A DNA stretch of 15,193 bases, taken from positions 1 through 15,193 of the forward strand of contig CAJUOE010000344.1 of NCBI GenBank assembly GCA_910587895.1, written 5' to 3'. Both the position numbers and the translations under genes were made by a program. The notes beneath the pieces were generated by a model. It ran no database searches. It saw only the letters and a program-made list of their open reading frames with translations, and had not been told where the DNA came from. The DNA comes from an uncultured Lachnospiraceae bacterium (GTDB lineage: Bacteria > Bacillota > Clostridia > Lachnospirales > Lachnospiraceae). Positions 1-9,000 of this stretch are shown here, in pieces (positions within the stretch are counted from its first letter, which is position 1; the number at the start of each line of letters is the position of its first letter).

Positions 1-1221
1 ATTAAGATAAAGGCACGTGAAGATAAGGAAGAAATTCTTGCAGGGGTAGATGTTGGAGTAATGCCGATTTTTGATGGCAGTCTGGAGGAGGAACTGAAAA
101 AGCAGAATTGTTTTGCATGGCCGAACGCTTTTTTTAAGGAATCGTCGGTTAAAGTAGAGACGATGGTGGAATTCAGTGAGGAACGGCTGAAGAAAAAAGT
201 AGATGAACTGGAGATTATGGATGCAGACAGGATGGTAAAGCCGAAGAATGCCAGAATCTCTGAGTATTCCAAAAAGGATTTTTATACGATAGTTCCGGAA
301 GAGCAGGGAACGAAAATAATCAGGAAAAAATTTATAAAATCCCTGGGTCGGGCAATTATTAATCTTGAGGATACATTTTCTCTGGAAGAGGAAGGATGTT
401 ATAAGAAACCGAAGGTTACAGCTAAGTCCAAAGAGCTCAGGAAACTTGTAAAAAATTTAAACCATTACGTAAAGGCCAGGATTACCTATCAGTTTGGCAA
501 GGAAGAACAGGTTCTGGACGGAGAGGAGATCAGCGGATGGCTATCTGTGGATGAACAGAAGAACGTCAGTGTTTCTGTGGAAGAGATTGATGCCTATGTG
601 GAACGCCTGGCGGATAAATGGGATACCGTTGGAAAGCCGAAGAAACTGAAGACCTCTTATGGAAGGAAGGTTGAGGTTGAAGGCGGGGATTACGGCTGGA
701 AGATCGACAGGGAGAAAGAAAAAGAAATACTTACAAAACTTGTTCAGGAGGGGCAGACGGCCACAAGGGAGCCGGAGTATGAGAAGACGGCGAACAGCCA
801 TGGCAAGAAGGATTATGGCAATACATATGTGGAAGTAAACCTTACGGCACAGCATTTAATTTATTACAAAGACGGAAAGGTTGTCGTGGATTCTGATTTT
901 GTCTCGGGAGATGTGGCGAAAAGAAGGGAGACTCCGACCGGGGCATATGGGCTCTACTATAAAGAAAGGAACCGAACGTTAAGAGGGCAGGGATATGCCA
1001 GTCCGGTATCTTTCTGGATGCCTTTTAACGGCGGCGTAGGATTTCATGACGCCAAATGGCGGGGAAGCTTTGGCGGGGATTATTATAAGTGGAAAGGTTC
1101 TCATGGATGCGTTAATCTGCCTTACAGCGCGGCAAAGACGTTGTATGAAAATATTGAATCGGGTTGTGCGGTTTTGGTATATACCTTGCCGGGAACGGAA
1201 GGCGAGATGCCTCAGATATAG
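1..1221 (+). CDS. L,D-transpeptidase (YkuD domain), 5' end outside window
   Basis: Peptidoglycan cross-linking enzyme of the YkuD family, which forms 3-3 (L,D) cross-links outside the membrane through a catalytic cysteine. The reading frame is open from base 1 with no stop, and the first in-frame ATG (61) has no convincing ribosome binding site, so the gene almost certainly starts upstream and its membrane anchor is missing here. The first two thirds is Lys/Glu-rich and resembles the peptidoglycan-binding (PG_binding_4) region that precedes YkuD in clostridial proteins. The last ~130 residues are the catalytic domain, with the motif S-H-G-C-V-N-L-P; the Cys codon is at 1108-1110, and a His in G-F-H-D lies about 20 residues earlier, as the family requires. 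It ends 17 nt before the LacI gene. No link to sugar use is evident. Family call is firm; cellular role is inferred. Confidence 0.9.
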   Translation: MKIKAREDKEEILAGVDVGVMPIFDGSLEEELKKQNCFAWPNAFFKESSVKVETMVEFSEERLKKKVDELEIMDADRMVKPKNARISEYSKKDFYTIVPEEQGTKIIRKKFIKSLGRAIINLEDTFSLEEEGCYKKPKVTAKSKELRKLVKNLNHYVKARITYQFGKEEQVLDGEEISGWLSVDEQKNVSVSVEEIDAYVERLADKWDTVGKPKKLKTSYGRKVEVEGGDYGWKIDREKEKEILTKLVQEGQTATREPEYEKTANSHGKKDYGNTYVEVNLTAQHLIYYKDGKVVVDSDFVSGDVAKRRETPTGAYGLYYKERNRTLRGQGYASPVSFWMPFNGGVGFHDAKWRGSFGGDYYKWKGSHGCVNLPYSAAKTLYENIESGCAVLVYTLPGTEGEMPQI

Positions 1222-1238
1222 GAAACGGGGTGTGGAGA

Positions 1239-2246
1239 ATGGAACAGTCAAATGAGAAAAAACTGACAATTTCAGATGTGGCGGAGGCTCTGGGGGTATC
1301 CAAGACGACTGTGTCGAGGGCGATATCCGGCAAGGGGCGAATCGGAAAGGATACCCGGGAACGTGTGCTTACTTATATTGAGAAACATAACTACAAGCCG
1401 AATGTCCTTGCAAAAGGACTGGCGCAGTTAAAAACTTATAATATCGGCGTTATGCTGCCGGAGGATTATACGGTGGTAGACCTGCCCTTTTTTCAATCCT
1501 GTCTGGTTGGGATAGAGGAGACGGCAATCAGCATGGACTATGATATCCTGCTGACGATGAGTCGTGGAAGGGACTGCGCGCAGCTTATGCGCATGGTGGA
1601 AAATCATAAAGTGGACGGCGTGATTTTGATGCGGACGTTCACGCAGGATGCTCATGTGGAATACTTAAAGACCCAGAACATTCCTTTTGTCACAGTGGGC
1701 AGCAGCAATTACCAGGGCGTTGTTCAGGTGGATAACGACCATCGCAGCGCCTGCCGGGAGCTGGTCTCCATCCTTTTGATGAAAAATATGAAACGGATTG
1801 GCCTGATTGGCGGTATTGAGAGCCATGTGGTGACCCAGAGCAGGATTCAGGGATATATGGATGCCCACAAGCAGGCGGGCGTACCGGTGAATCAGGAGAC
1901 CGTTTATGTGAATGTCGAGAAGGAAGTCATGATTGAGCGCGCGGTAGAAAAAATCCTTGCTGAAGGAGTGGATTGTATCGTTTGCATGGACGACGCCGTC
2001 TGTATCCATGTGCTGAACAAGCTGCGCAAAGAAAAAATTGCAATTCCGGATGAGATGAGAGTGGCTTCGTTTTATGACAGTTCCATTCTGAGGAATAACC
2101 TTCCGTCCATAACATCCCTTTCCTTCAATGCAAGGGAGCTTGGGGTGGTAACCTGTAAAGTGTTGATGGAGCTCATAGATGGGAATGACGTAAAGCCGCA
2201 GACCCTGCTTGGATATGAGGTGATTCTGAAAGATTCCACAAAATAA
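1239..2246 (+). CDS. LacI-family transcriptional regulator
   Basis: Sugar-responsive DNA-binding repressor of 335 residues, the usual LacI length. Residues 9-30 form the helix-turn-helix (T-I-S-D-V-A-E-A-L-G-V-S-K-T-T-V-S-R-A-I), followed by the hinge region near residues 48-60 (K-P-N-V-L-A-K-G-L) and a periplasmic-binding-protein-like effector domain from about 62 to the end. The ATG at 1239 was chosen because it puts the helix-turn-helix about eight residues from the N terminus, as in the family. A GTG at 1230 and an ATG at 1164 are in frame, but the latter would lie inside the upstream gene. GGAG at 1234-1237 is too close to be an ideal ribosome site. Being immediately upstream of the transporter and hydrolase block, it probably controls that block through the palindrome at 2557-2568. 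The effector is likely galactose or a galacto-oligosaccharide (inference). Confidence 0.93.
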   Translation: MEQSNEKKLTISDVAEALGVSKTTVSRAISGKGRIGKDTRERVLTYIEKHNYKPNVLAKGLAQLKTYNIGVMLPEDYTVVDLPFFQSCLVGIEETAISMDYDILLTMSRGRDCAQLMRMVENHKVDGVILMRTFTQDAHVEYLKTQNIPFVTVGSSNYQGVVQVDNDHRSACRELVSILLMKNMKRIGLIGGIESHVVTQSRIQGYMDAHKQAGVPVNQETVYVNVEKEVMIERAVEKILAEGVDCIVCMDDAVCIHVLNKLRKEKIAIPDEMRVASFYDSSILRNNLPSITSLSFNARELGVVTCKVLMELIDGNDVKPQTLLGYEVILKDSTK

Positions 2247-2510
2247 AATTATTTAGTAAAACAATGTGGTAAAATACGACATAATTCTAGGCAAATTTAC
2301 TAATTAATTCAGTAAAAGACAAAAAAACATTGGAAAAGCTTGATTTTACTGGGAAATATGGGATTTCAAAAGACAAAAAACGTATCAAAAATGCAAAAAT
2401 CATAGTGGAATATAACGGAATAAATGCTTGATAATATGGGAAACATAGTGATAATGACGAAATCTTCTTAGACAGAATATACAAAAAAGTAAGTAAAAAA
2501 CTGGAAAGTG
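2247..2510. other. AT-rich intergenic region upstream of the transporter promoter
   Basis: No gene is visible here; the stretch is strikingly A-rich compared with its neighbours. It contains two copies of a 13-mer (AAAAGACAAAAAA at 2314-2326 and 2368-2380). It also has two 8-bp inverted repeats: TTAGTAAA 2253-2260 with TTTACTAA 2296-2303, and CAGTAAAA 2310-2317 with TTTTACTG 2344-2351. Neither is followed by a T run, so no intrinsic terminator for the LacI gene can be called. The region may supply an UP element or further protein binding sites for the promoter at 2517, but that is inference. Confidence 0.5.
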
Positions 2511-2516
2511 TTGACA

Positions 2517-2545
2517 TTGACATCATATCCTTTATTTGGTAAACT
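2517..2545 (+). promoter_or_regulatory. Sigma-70-type promoter for the galactan-utilisation block
   Basis: A perfect -35 box TTGACA at 2517-2522 is followed after 17 nt by TAAACT at 2540-2545, with TG at 2537-2538 making an extended -10. A second TTGACA lies at 2511-2516. Transcription would start near 2552, about 73 nt before the binding-protein ATG. An imperfect dyad TTTGGTAAACTAAA (2535-2548) overlaps the -10. Confidence 0.75.
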
Positions 2546-2556
2546 AAACTCGTAGA

Positions 2557-2582
2557 GCAACCGGTTGCGCAAATAATGCGCA
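2557..2582. promoter_or_regulatory. Candidate LacI-family operator
   Basis: GCAACCGGTTGC at 2557-2568 is a perfect 12-bp palindrome with the central CG pair typical of LacI-family operators, located just after the predicted transcription start. It runs into a second dyad in which TGCGCA (2566-2571) and TGCGCA (2577-2582) are 11 bp apart, about one helical turn. The position suits repression by steric block. The likely binder is the regulator encoded at 1239-2246; the assignment is inferred from position and symmetry only. Confidence 0.6.
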
Positions 2583-2624
2583 TTGGTTAAAAAAATATTA
2601 AGTTTTCATGGGAGGGAAACCAAT

Positions 2625-4019
2625 ATGAAAAGAAAAATTTTAAGCGCATTGCTCTGTGTGGCAATGACAGCAACCATGCTGGTTGGATGTGGAAATAATT
2701 CCAATGAATCCACCGACGACACGAACCAGGAAGCAACTGATGACGCAGCAGACGATGCGGCTGGCGATGACGCAGCAGCAGATGACGCGGCTGGCGATGA
2801 TGCAGCAGCAGATGACAGCGCAGCAGGCGGCAATAAGCTGACTGTATGGTGCTGGGACCCGGCATTCAACATTTTCTCAATGGAAGAGGCTGGCAAGGTT
2901 TATCAGGCTGACCATCCGGATTTCTCCGTAGAGGTTACAGAGACACCTTGGGAAGACGTACAGACGAAACTTACTACAGCAGCAACCAGTGGAGATTTAT
3001 CCACATTACCGGACATTATCCTGATGCAGGATAACGCATTCCAGAAGAACGTTATTTCTTATCCGGATGCATTTGTTGATTTGACAGACAGCGCTATTGA
3101 TTACAGCCAGTTTGGTGAGGCTAAGACAGCATATTCTGTAATTGATGGCAAGAACTATGGTGTTCCGTTTGACAACGGCGCTGTAATCGCAGCTTACAGA
3201 ACAGATATCTTAGAGCAGGCTGGAATGAAGATTGAAGACTTTACAGACATCACATGGGATGAGTACCTTGAAAAAGGCAAGACCGTTCTTGAGAAGACTG
3301 GCAAACCGTTACTTTCCTGCCAGGCTGGTGAGTCTGACGTTATCATGATGATGATGCAGTCCTGTGGAGCATCCCTGTTTGATGACGAGGGAAATCCTGC
3401 ACTCGTTGGAAACGCTGCATTGAAGAAAGTTATGGAAACTTATGCAGCATTAAAAGAGGCTGGAGTTCTGGTAGAGGTTAATGACTGGGATCAGTACATT
3501 TCTACAATGAATACCGAGGCTGTTGCTGGTACAATCAACGGCTGCTGGATCATGGCATCCATTAAGACAGCTGAAGACCAGAGCGGAAAATGGGCTGTTA
3601 CCAATATGCCTAGCCTTGTAGGTGTAGAGAACGCAAGCAACTACTCTAACAACGGTGGTTCTTCCTGGGCTATCACAGCTAACTGCCAGAATGTTGACCT
3701 GGCAAAAGATTTCCTTGCAAGCACATTTGCAGGAAGTGTTGAATTATATGAGAACATTATCAGCTGTGGCGCTCTTGCTACCTATCTGCCGGCTGGTGAA
3801 TCTGATGTATACGCAAAAGGCGATGACTTCTTCGGCGGAGATGCAGTATCTGCTAAGATTGTAGAGTTCGCAGGCAAGACACCGAGCAACAACACTGGTG
3901 TATATTACTATGAGGCTCGTGATGCCGTTGCTACAGCAATGCAGAATATCGTAGGCGGAGCAAGCGTTGATGATGAACTTCAGCTTGCACAGGAGACGAT
4001 CGAATCACAGATGCAGTAA
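2625..4019 (+). CDS. ABC transporter sugar-binding lipoprotein (CUT1 family)
   Basis: Extracellular solute-binding protein of 464 residues, family 1 type, that captures an oligosaccharide and delivers it to the two permeases downstream. The ATG at 2625 follows GGAGGG at 2611-2616 with 8 nt spacing. An in-frame upstream start at 2583 was rejected because it would bury the signal peptide and lies in the operator. Residues 1-21 are a lipoprotein signal (M-K-R-K then a hydrophobic run) with lipobox L-V-G-C, so Cys22 would be lipidated. Residues ~23-70 are a Ser/Asn then Asp/Ala-rich acidic linker containing a 10-residue unit repeated twice. The mature domain starts at N-K-L-T-V-W-C-W-D. Context with GH53 and GH2 enzymes points to beta-1,4-galacto-oligosaccharides as ligand (inference). 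Confidence 0.93.
   Translation: MKRKILSALLCVAMTATMLVGCGNNSNESTDDTNQEATDDAADDAAGDDAAADDAAGDDAAADDSAAGGNKLTVWCWDPAFNIFSMEEAGKVYQADHPDFSVEVTETPWEDVQTKLTTAATSGDLSTLPDIILMQDNAFQKNVISYPDAFVDLTDSAIDYSQFGEAKTAYSVIDGKNYGVPFDNGAVIAAYRTDILEQAGMKIEDFTDITWDEYLEKGKTVLEKTGKPLLSCQAGESDVIMMMMQSCGASLFDDEGNPALVGNAALKKVMETYAALKEAGVLVEVNDWDQYISTMNTEAVAGTINGCWIMASIKTAEDQSGKWAVTNMPSLVGVENASNYSNNGGSSWAITANCQNVDLAKDFLASTFAGSVELYENIISCGALATYLPAGESDVYAKGDDFFGGDAVSAKIVEFAGKTPSNNTGVYYYEARDAVATAMQNIVGGASVDDELQLAQETIESQMQ
2751..2810 (+). repeat. 30-bp tandem duplication in the lipoprotein linker
   Basis: Two adjacent 30-bp units, 2751-2780 and 2781-2810, match at 27 of 30 positions; the three differences are silent C/T changes. 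They encode D-D-A-A-G-D-D-A-A-A twice. The repeat lengthens the flexible acidic tether between the lipidated Cys and the sugar-binding domain. Confidence 0.85.
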
Positions 4020-4064
4020 TTCAGAAAATATTGAGACTTCATATAATGTGAATAGAAACAGTCT

Positions 4065-4089
4065 GGGGGGACAGCAGTCGCTGCCCCCC
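4065..4089 (+). promoter_or_regulatory. Strong intercistronic stem-loop between binding protein and permeases
   Basis: Six G (4065-4070) pair with six C (4084-4089), and inside them CAGC (4072-4075) pairs with GCTG (4080-4083) around the loop AGTC, with a single bulged A. No T run follows, so it is not a standard terminator. In CUT1 operons such hairpins commonly protect the 3' end of the highly expressed binding-protein message and lower expression of the permeases. That role is inferred here from position and shape. Confidence 0.7.
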
Positions 4090-4116
4090 TAGCTGGTATA
4101 AAAGGGGGATACAGAT

Positions 4117-5022
4117 GTGAGTCAAGCGAAAGAACCCAAAAAAAGAATGTCTCTCGAAAGAAGGCATAATTTAACTGGTTGGGCATTTTTGACGCCTGCA
4201 ACGCTTATGATTGCGGTTATGAGCTTTTGGCCAATGATTCAGGCTTTCATTTTATCTCTGCAGACAGGTAAGGCGAACAAGTTAAGCTTTGGCGATCCTC
4301 TTGCCAACTATGTTCGTATGTTCAGAGATAACGTCTTTACGACATCTTTAGCAAATACATTCTTATATCTGATTATTCAGGTGCCGATCATGCTTATCCT
4401 GGCATTGATTCTGGCATCCATGCTGAATAACAAAGATTTACGGTGCAAAGGTTTGTTCCGTACAGCGATTTTCCTGCCATGTGCAACATCGCTGGTTTCT
4501 TATGCAATTATTTTCCGTTCCCTGTTCAGTGTGGACGGATTTGTGAACACTGTGTTAGTTAATCTTGGGATTTTGAATACAGGATATAACTTCCTGGGTC
4601 ATGCGACGAGTGCAAAGATTATCATTATCATTGCCCTGGTTTGGAGATGGACCGGATACAATATGGTATTTTATCTGTCTGGATTACAAAACATTGAATA
4701 TTCTGTGTATGAGGCAGCAAAGATTGACGGCGCGAGCCCGATGCAGACTTTCTTCCGCATAACGGTTCCACTTTTGAAACCGACGATTCTTTTGACGGCG
4801 ATTATGTCTACAAACGGAACCTTGCAGTTATTTGATGAGTCTGTCAACCTGACAAAGGGTGGTCCTGCAAATGCAACCATTACAATGTCTCATTATATTT
4901 ACAATATGTCCTTTAAATATGTGCCGACCTTTGGATATGCGGCAGCAATGTCCTTCCTGATCTTTATCCTGGTGGCAATTCTGGCATTTATACAGATGAA
5001 AGTAGGTGATAAGCGTGACTAA
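4117..5022 (+). CDS. CUT1 sugar ABC transporter permease (MalF/UgpA type)
   Basis: Integral membrane subunit of 301 residues for oligosaccharide uptake. It starts at GTG 4117, with five G at 4104-4108 placed 8 nt upstream; no ATG is usable nearby except one at residue 11. A short positively charged N terminus (K-K-R, R-R) leads into about six hydrophobic membrane segments, the first at roughly residues 24-46. The cytoplasmic EAA loop (Y-E-A-A-K-I-D-G-A, near residue 198) is the docking site for the ATPase. No ATPase gene is present in the window, so the transporter probably uses a shared MsmX-like ATPase encoded elsewhere (known for many Bacillota; inferred here). It overlaps the next permease gene by 8 nt. 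Confidence 0.93.
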   Translation: MSQAKEPKKRMSLERRHNLTGWAFLTPATLMIAVMSFWPMIQAFILSLQTGKANKLSFGDPLANYVRMFRDNVFTTSLANTFLYLIIQVPIMLILALILASMLNNKDLRCKGLFRTAIFLPCATSLVSYAIIFRSLFSVDGFVNTVLVNLGILNTGYNFLGHATSAKIIIIIALVWRWTGYNMVFYLSGLQNIEYSVYEAAKIDGASPMQTFFRITVPLLKPTILLTAIMSTNGTLQLFDESVNLTKGGPANATITMSHYIYNMSFKYVPTFGYAAAMSFLIFILVAILAFIQMKVGDKRD

Positions 5023-5827
5023 GACAAAAAGATCAAGGTTGTTAATGTATATATTTTTGACTATCGTATCATTGATTTCTGTATTTCCTCTTTACTGGAT
5101 GTTAATCAGCGCTACCAACAAGAGTATAGATGTCAGCAGAGGAACGATGCTTCCGGGATTGGCTTTGATTGATAACTGGAAGTCGCTGCTTTCCCAACAG
5201 GATGTGGCGAGGGCAATGTTTAATTCATTTAAATATTCGATTATTTTGACAGCATGTGCATTGGTAATCTGCTCCCTTGCCGGATATGGATTTGAAATTT
5301 ACCATGATAAAGGTAAGGATGCGGTAATGTCCATCTTGCTTTTGGGTATGATGGTTCCATTTGTGGCAACGCTGGTTCCATTGTTCCGTATGTTTTCAGC
5401 GGCAAAGTTGTTGAATACGACAGTAGCATTTATCTTGCCGACGATATCGACGCCATTTTTGATCATGATGTTCCGGCAGAGCGCGCGAAGTTTTCCGCAT
5501 GATATTATTGAGGCGGCGAGGATTGACGGTCTCAACGAGATCCAGATTTTCTTCCGCATGTTTATTCCTACGATGCGTTCCACCTATGCGGCAGCAATGA
5601 CGATTACATTCATGAATGCATGGAATAACTACTTATGGCCGAAGGTAATCATGACGACAGATGAGAGCATGACAATGCCGATGCTGGTTGCGAACCTGAC
5701 AGAAGGTTATGTTACCGATTATGGTGTATTGATGTTAGCCGTTTTGTTGTGTAGTTTGCCGACCATTATTATATTCTTCTTATTACAGAAGAGTTTTGCA
5801 GAAGGTATTACCGGAGCAGTAAAATAA
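5015..5827 (+). CDS. CUT1 sugar ABC transporter permease (MalG/UgpE type)
   Basis: Second membrane subunit of the uptake system, 270 residues. GTG at 5015 is preferred because AGGTGAT at 5004-5010 is a good ribosome site 4-5 nt upstream; GTG at 5006 is in frame but would consume that site. The start lies inside the end of the first permease gene, indicating translational coupling. Six hydrophobic segments are visible, the first at about residues 10-30 after a basic K-T-K-R-S-R start. The EAA loop reads I-E-A-A-R-I-D-G near residue 165. It pairs with the permease at 4117 to form the heterodimeric channel fed by the binding lipoprotein. Confidence 0.93.
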   Translation: MTKTKRSRLLMYIFLTIVSLISVFPLYWMLISATNKSIDVSRGTMLPGLALIDNWKSLLSQQDVARAMFNSFKYSIILTACALVICSLAGYGFEIYHDKGKDAVMSILLLGMMVPFVATLVPLFRMFSAAKLLNTTVAFILPTISTPFLIMMFRQSARSFPHDIIEAARIDGLNEIQIFFRMFIPTMRSTYAAAMTITFMNAWNNYLWPKVIMTTDESMTMPMLVANLTEGYVTDYGVLMLAVLLCSLPTIIIFFLLQKSFAEGITGAVK

Positions 5828-6010
5828 TGTTTGAATGCATATATTTGTTCAACAGCACTTTATCTCTTGTGACGGTTCTAAGTGCCAGTGGCAATTAGCG
5901 ACAGCCGAAGCGAGAGCGTAGACACATACCCCGTAGCTTGCTGCGGGGTATACTTATATACAGATATCCCCTGCCTGCAAAGGCAGGACAGAATAAAAAT
6001 AATAATCTCC
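5828..6010 (+). repeat. Structured intergenic element with three hairpins
   Basis: This gap holds no gene but three inverted repeats in series. The first is TAAGTGCC 5879-5886 with GGCAATTA 5890-5897 (one mismatch, 3-nt loop). The second is 5926-5951, a 12-bp stem (ATACCCCG plus TAGC against GCTG plus CGGGGTAT, one T-G wobble). The third is CCTGCC 5970-5975 with GGCAGG 5982-5987. None is followed by a T run, so they are unlikely to be simple terminators. The series looks like a repetitive extragenic palindromic element of the kind scattered in Lachnospiraceae genomes; that origin is inferred and needs a genome search. It separates the transporter genes from the hydrolase genes. Confidence 0.65.
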
Positions 6011-6021
6011 GGAGGTATGAA

Positions 6022-9000
6022 ATGACAAAATTTAACTATGAGAAAGTAAAAGATCCGCTTGTATTTGCAGAAAATCGCCTGAAGGCCCATTCTGATCATG
6101 TATGCTATGCTTCGATGAAAGAATTGGCAGAACGCAGAAGCAGCTTTCGTTATTCTTTGGATGGACTTTGGAAATTTTCCTATGGTAAGAATTATCAGTC
6201 TGCCATCCAGGGATTTGAAAGTACAGCATATGACTGTAAATCCTGGGCGGATATCAGGGTTCCGGCGCATACTCAGATGGAAGGGTATGATGCGCCTCAA
6301 TATGCGAATACACAATATCCGTGGGATGGAAGGGAAGATATTGCGCCGGGCGAAGTGCCGGAATTTTTCAATCCGGTGGCAAGCTACGTAAAATATTTTT
6401 CCGTTCCAGAGCATATGAAAGGAAAACCGCTGTTTATTTCTTTCCAGGGCGTGGAGAGCGCAATGGCGTTATGGCTGAATGGAGCTTATGTCGGATACAG
6501 TGAGGATAGTTTTACGCCTTCTGAATTTGAGCTGACGCCTTATCTTGTGGAAGGGGAAAATAAGCTTGCCGTTCAGGTTTTCAAATGGAGTTCCTCAAGC
6601 TGGTGTGAGGATCAGGACTTTTTCCGGTTCTCGGGAATTTACCGCAGCGTATACCTTTACACGGTGCCAAAGGTGCATGTGCAGGATATCTGTGTGCGGA
6701 CATTGTTGGATGATGCGTATCAGAATGCCGATCTGAGCCTGAAGTTCCAGATGGTTGGAGAAGGACAGGTTTCCCTGACGCTGCGCGACGGTGAAGATGT
6801 CATGGCATGGAAACAGGCGGATGCAAAAGAGGAATTTTCGATAGTCATTCCGGTAAAGGAGCCGGCTCTGTGGAGCGCGGAGGAGCCGAACCTGTATGAG
6901 CTTCTGGTAGAAGTTTTTGATGAGAATGGAGAATCTCAGGAGGTTTTTGCGCAGATGGTTGGATTCCGCCGCTTTGAGATGATCGACAATCTTATGTGCC
7001 TGAATGGGAAACGAATTGTATTCAAGGGCGTGAACCGCCATGAATTCAGCTCTAAGAGAGGGCGTGTCCCAAATGAAGAGGAAATGATACAGGATATCCT
7101 GACAATGAAACGGAATAACATCAATGCAGTCCGCACCTGCCATTATCCGGACGATTCCAGAATTTATGAGCTCTGTGATAAATATGGATTGTATATGATT
7201 GACGAGAATAATATGGAGAGCCATGGAAGCTGGGAGCCGATACTCCGTGGGGAGACCACGGAGGAAGAAATTGTCCCCGGCGACCGCAAAGAATGGGAGC
7301 CGATGATGCTTGACCGCGTCAATTCCTGTTATCAGAGGGACAAGAACCATCCGGCAATCTTAATCTGGTCCTGTGGGAACGAATCTTACGGCGGCAGCGT
7401 CATTTATGAGATGTCCGAATTGTTCCGCAGGCTGGATGACACAAGGCTGGTGCATTATGAGGGATTATTCCAGGACAGGCGTTATAATGACAGCAGCGAT
7501 ATGGAGAGCCAGATGTATCCTCCGGTATCTAGAATCATAGAATTTCTGGAAAAAGACAGGAGCAAGCCTTTTATCTGCTGTGAATACACACATGCAATGG
7601 GGAATTCCTGCGGAGCCATGCACAAGTATACGGATTTGACGGATACGGAGCCTTTATATCAGGGCGGATTTATCTGGGATTATATTGACCAGTCTATTGA
7701 GAAGAAGGATCGCTATGGAAATAAGTTCCAGGCATACGGCGGGGATTTTGGCGAGCGTCCTACGGATTATAATTTCAGCGGCAATGGCATAGTTTATGGC
7801 GGGGAAAGGGATGAATCCCCGAAAATGCAGGAAGTGAAGTTCAATTATCAGAACCTTACGGCGGAAGTTTCCAGAGAAAAGGTCTTAATTAAAAATAAAA
7901 ATTTATTTGTGAATTCCAATCAGTATGATTGTGTGGTATTATTAGAGAAGGATGGAAAATTTTTACAGCAGGCAGTTCTTGCCACGGATGTGGAGCCTTT
8001 ATCGGAAAAGGAATATGAACTGCCCGTCCGGATACCGGATATGCCCGGTGAATATGCGGTGACCGTTTCCTTCCGCTTAAAAGAAGAGACGGATTGGGCG
8101 CCGAAAGGCTATGAAGTGGCATTCGGCCAGGGCGTGTTTGAAAATTGCAGGGAGCCGCAGCCCGTTACAGATGAGATTTCGGTCATCAAAGGAAAGTGGA
8201 ACATTGGCATTCGGGGGATGGATTTTGAATGCATGTTCAGCAGCCTGAAATCCGGTCTGGTGTCCTATCGTTATGGCGGCAGGGAGCTGATTGAAAAGAT
8301 TCCCATGCCTAATTTCTGGCGTGCGCCTGTTGACAATGACGAGGGGAATAAGATGCAGATGCGCATGGGACAGTGGAAACTTGCCAGCATGTATCTGGGA
8401 AAGGATGAAGAGGTGAAGGAGAATCCCAGGCTTGAGGTGAAGGAACACAGCGCAGTTGTCACGTTTTATTATGTGATGCCTACCGTTCCGGAGAGCAGAT
8501 GCAGCCTTTCCTATGAAGTGTTCGGGGACGGAACAATCGCCGCTACCTTGCAGTACGACCCGGTGAAGGAATTGAAGGATATGCCTGAATTTGGCGTGAT
8601 GTTCAAGTTTAATGCAGATTTTGAAAACCTGGAGTGGTATGGAGACGGGCCGGCGGAGACATATGCCGACCGGAAGCATGGCGCAAAGCTTGGCATCTAC
8701 CGTAATAAAGTTGCGGACAATATGGCAAAATACCTCGTTCCGCAGGAATGTGGCAACAAGACCGGCGTTCGCTGGGCGAAGATTACAGATAATGCCGGGC
8801 GTGGAATTGCGTTTTATGGAGATAAGATGAGTTTTTCGGCGTTGCCCTATACGCCTCATGAGCTGGAAAATGCGATGCATCCCTATGAGCTGCCGCAGGT
8901 ACACTATACCGTTGTGCGTGCCGCAATGCAGCAGATGGGTGTGGGCGGAGACGATAGCTGGTTGTCCGAAGTGCATCCGGAGTATCTGATTGATGTGAGT

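Noticed and set aside
2583..2624. Earlier start for the binding lipoprotein
   Set aside because: It would place 14 extra residues before the lipoprotein signal and overlap the operator; GGAGGG fits the ATG at 2625.
4065..4089. Intrinsic terminator after the binding-protein gene
   Set aside because: The stem is strong but is followed by TAGCTGG rather than a T run, and the permeases have no separate promoter that I can see.
5938..6021. Upstream TTG extension of the beta-galactosidase by 28 codons
   Set aside because: It would run through the hairpin element and the GGAGGT ribosome site; ATG 6022 has correct spacing and gives the expected LacZ N terminus.
6595..7350. 251-codon open frame on the minus strand within the GH2 gene
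   Set aside because: Antisense shadow of a confident gene, without start signal or family features.
8077..8976. Long open frame (299 codons) on the minus strand inside the beta-galactosidase gene
   Set aside because: It lies wholly within a well-supported GH2 gene, has no ribosome site or recognisable domain, and its composition (many His, Leu, Ile) is typical of an antisense shadow.
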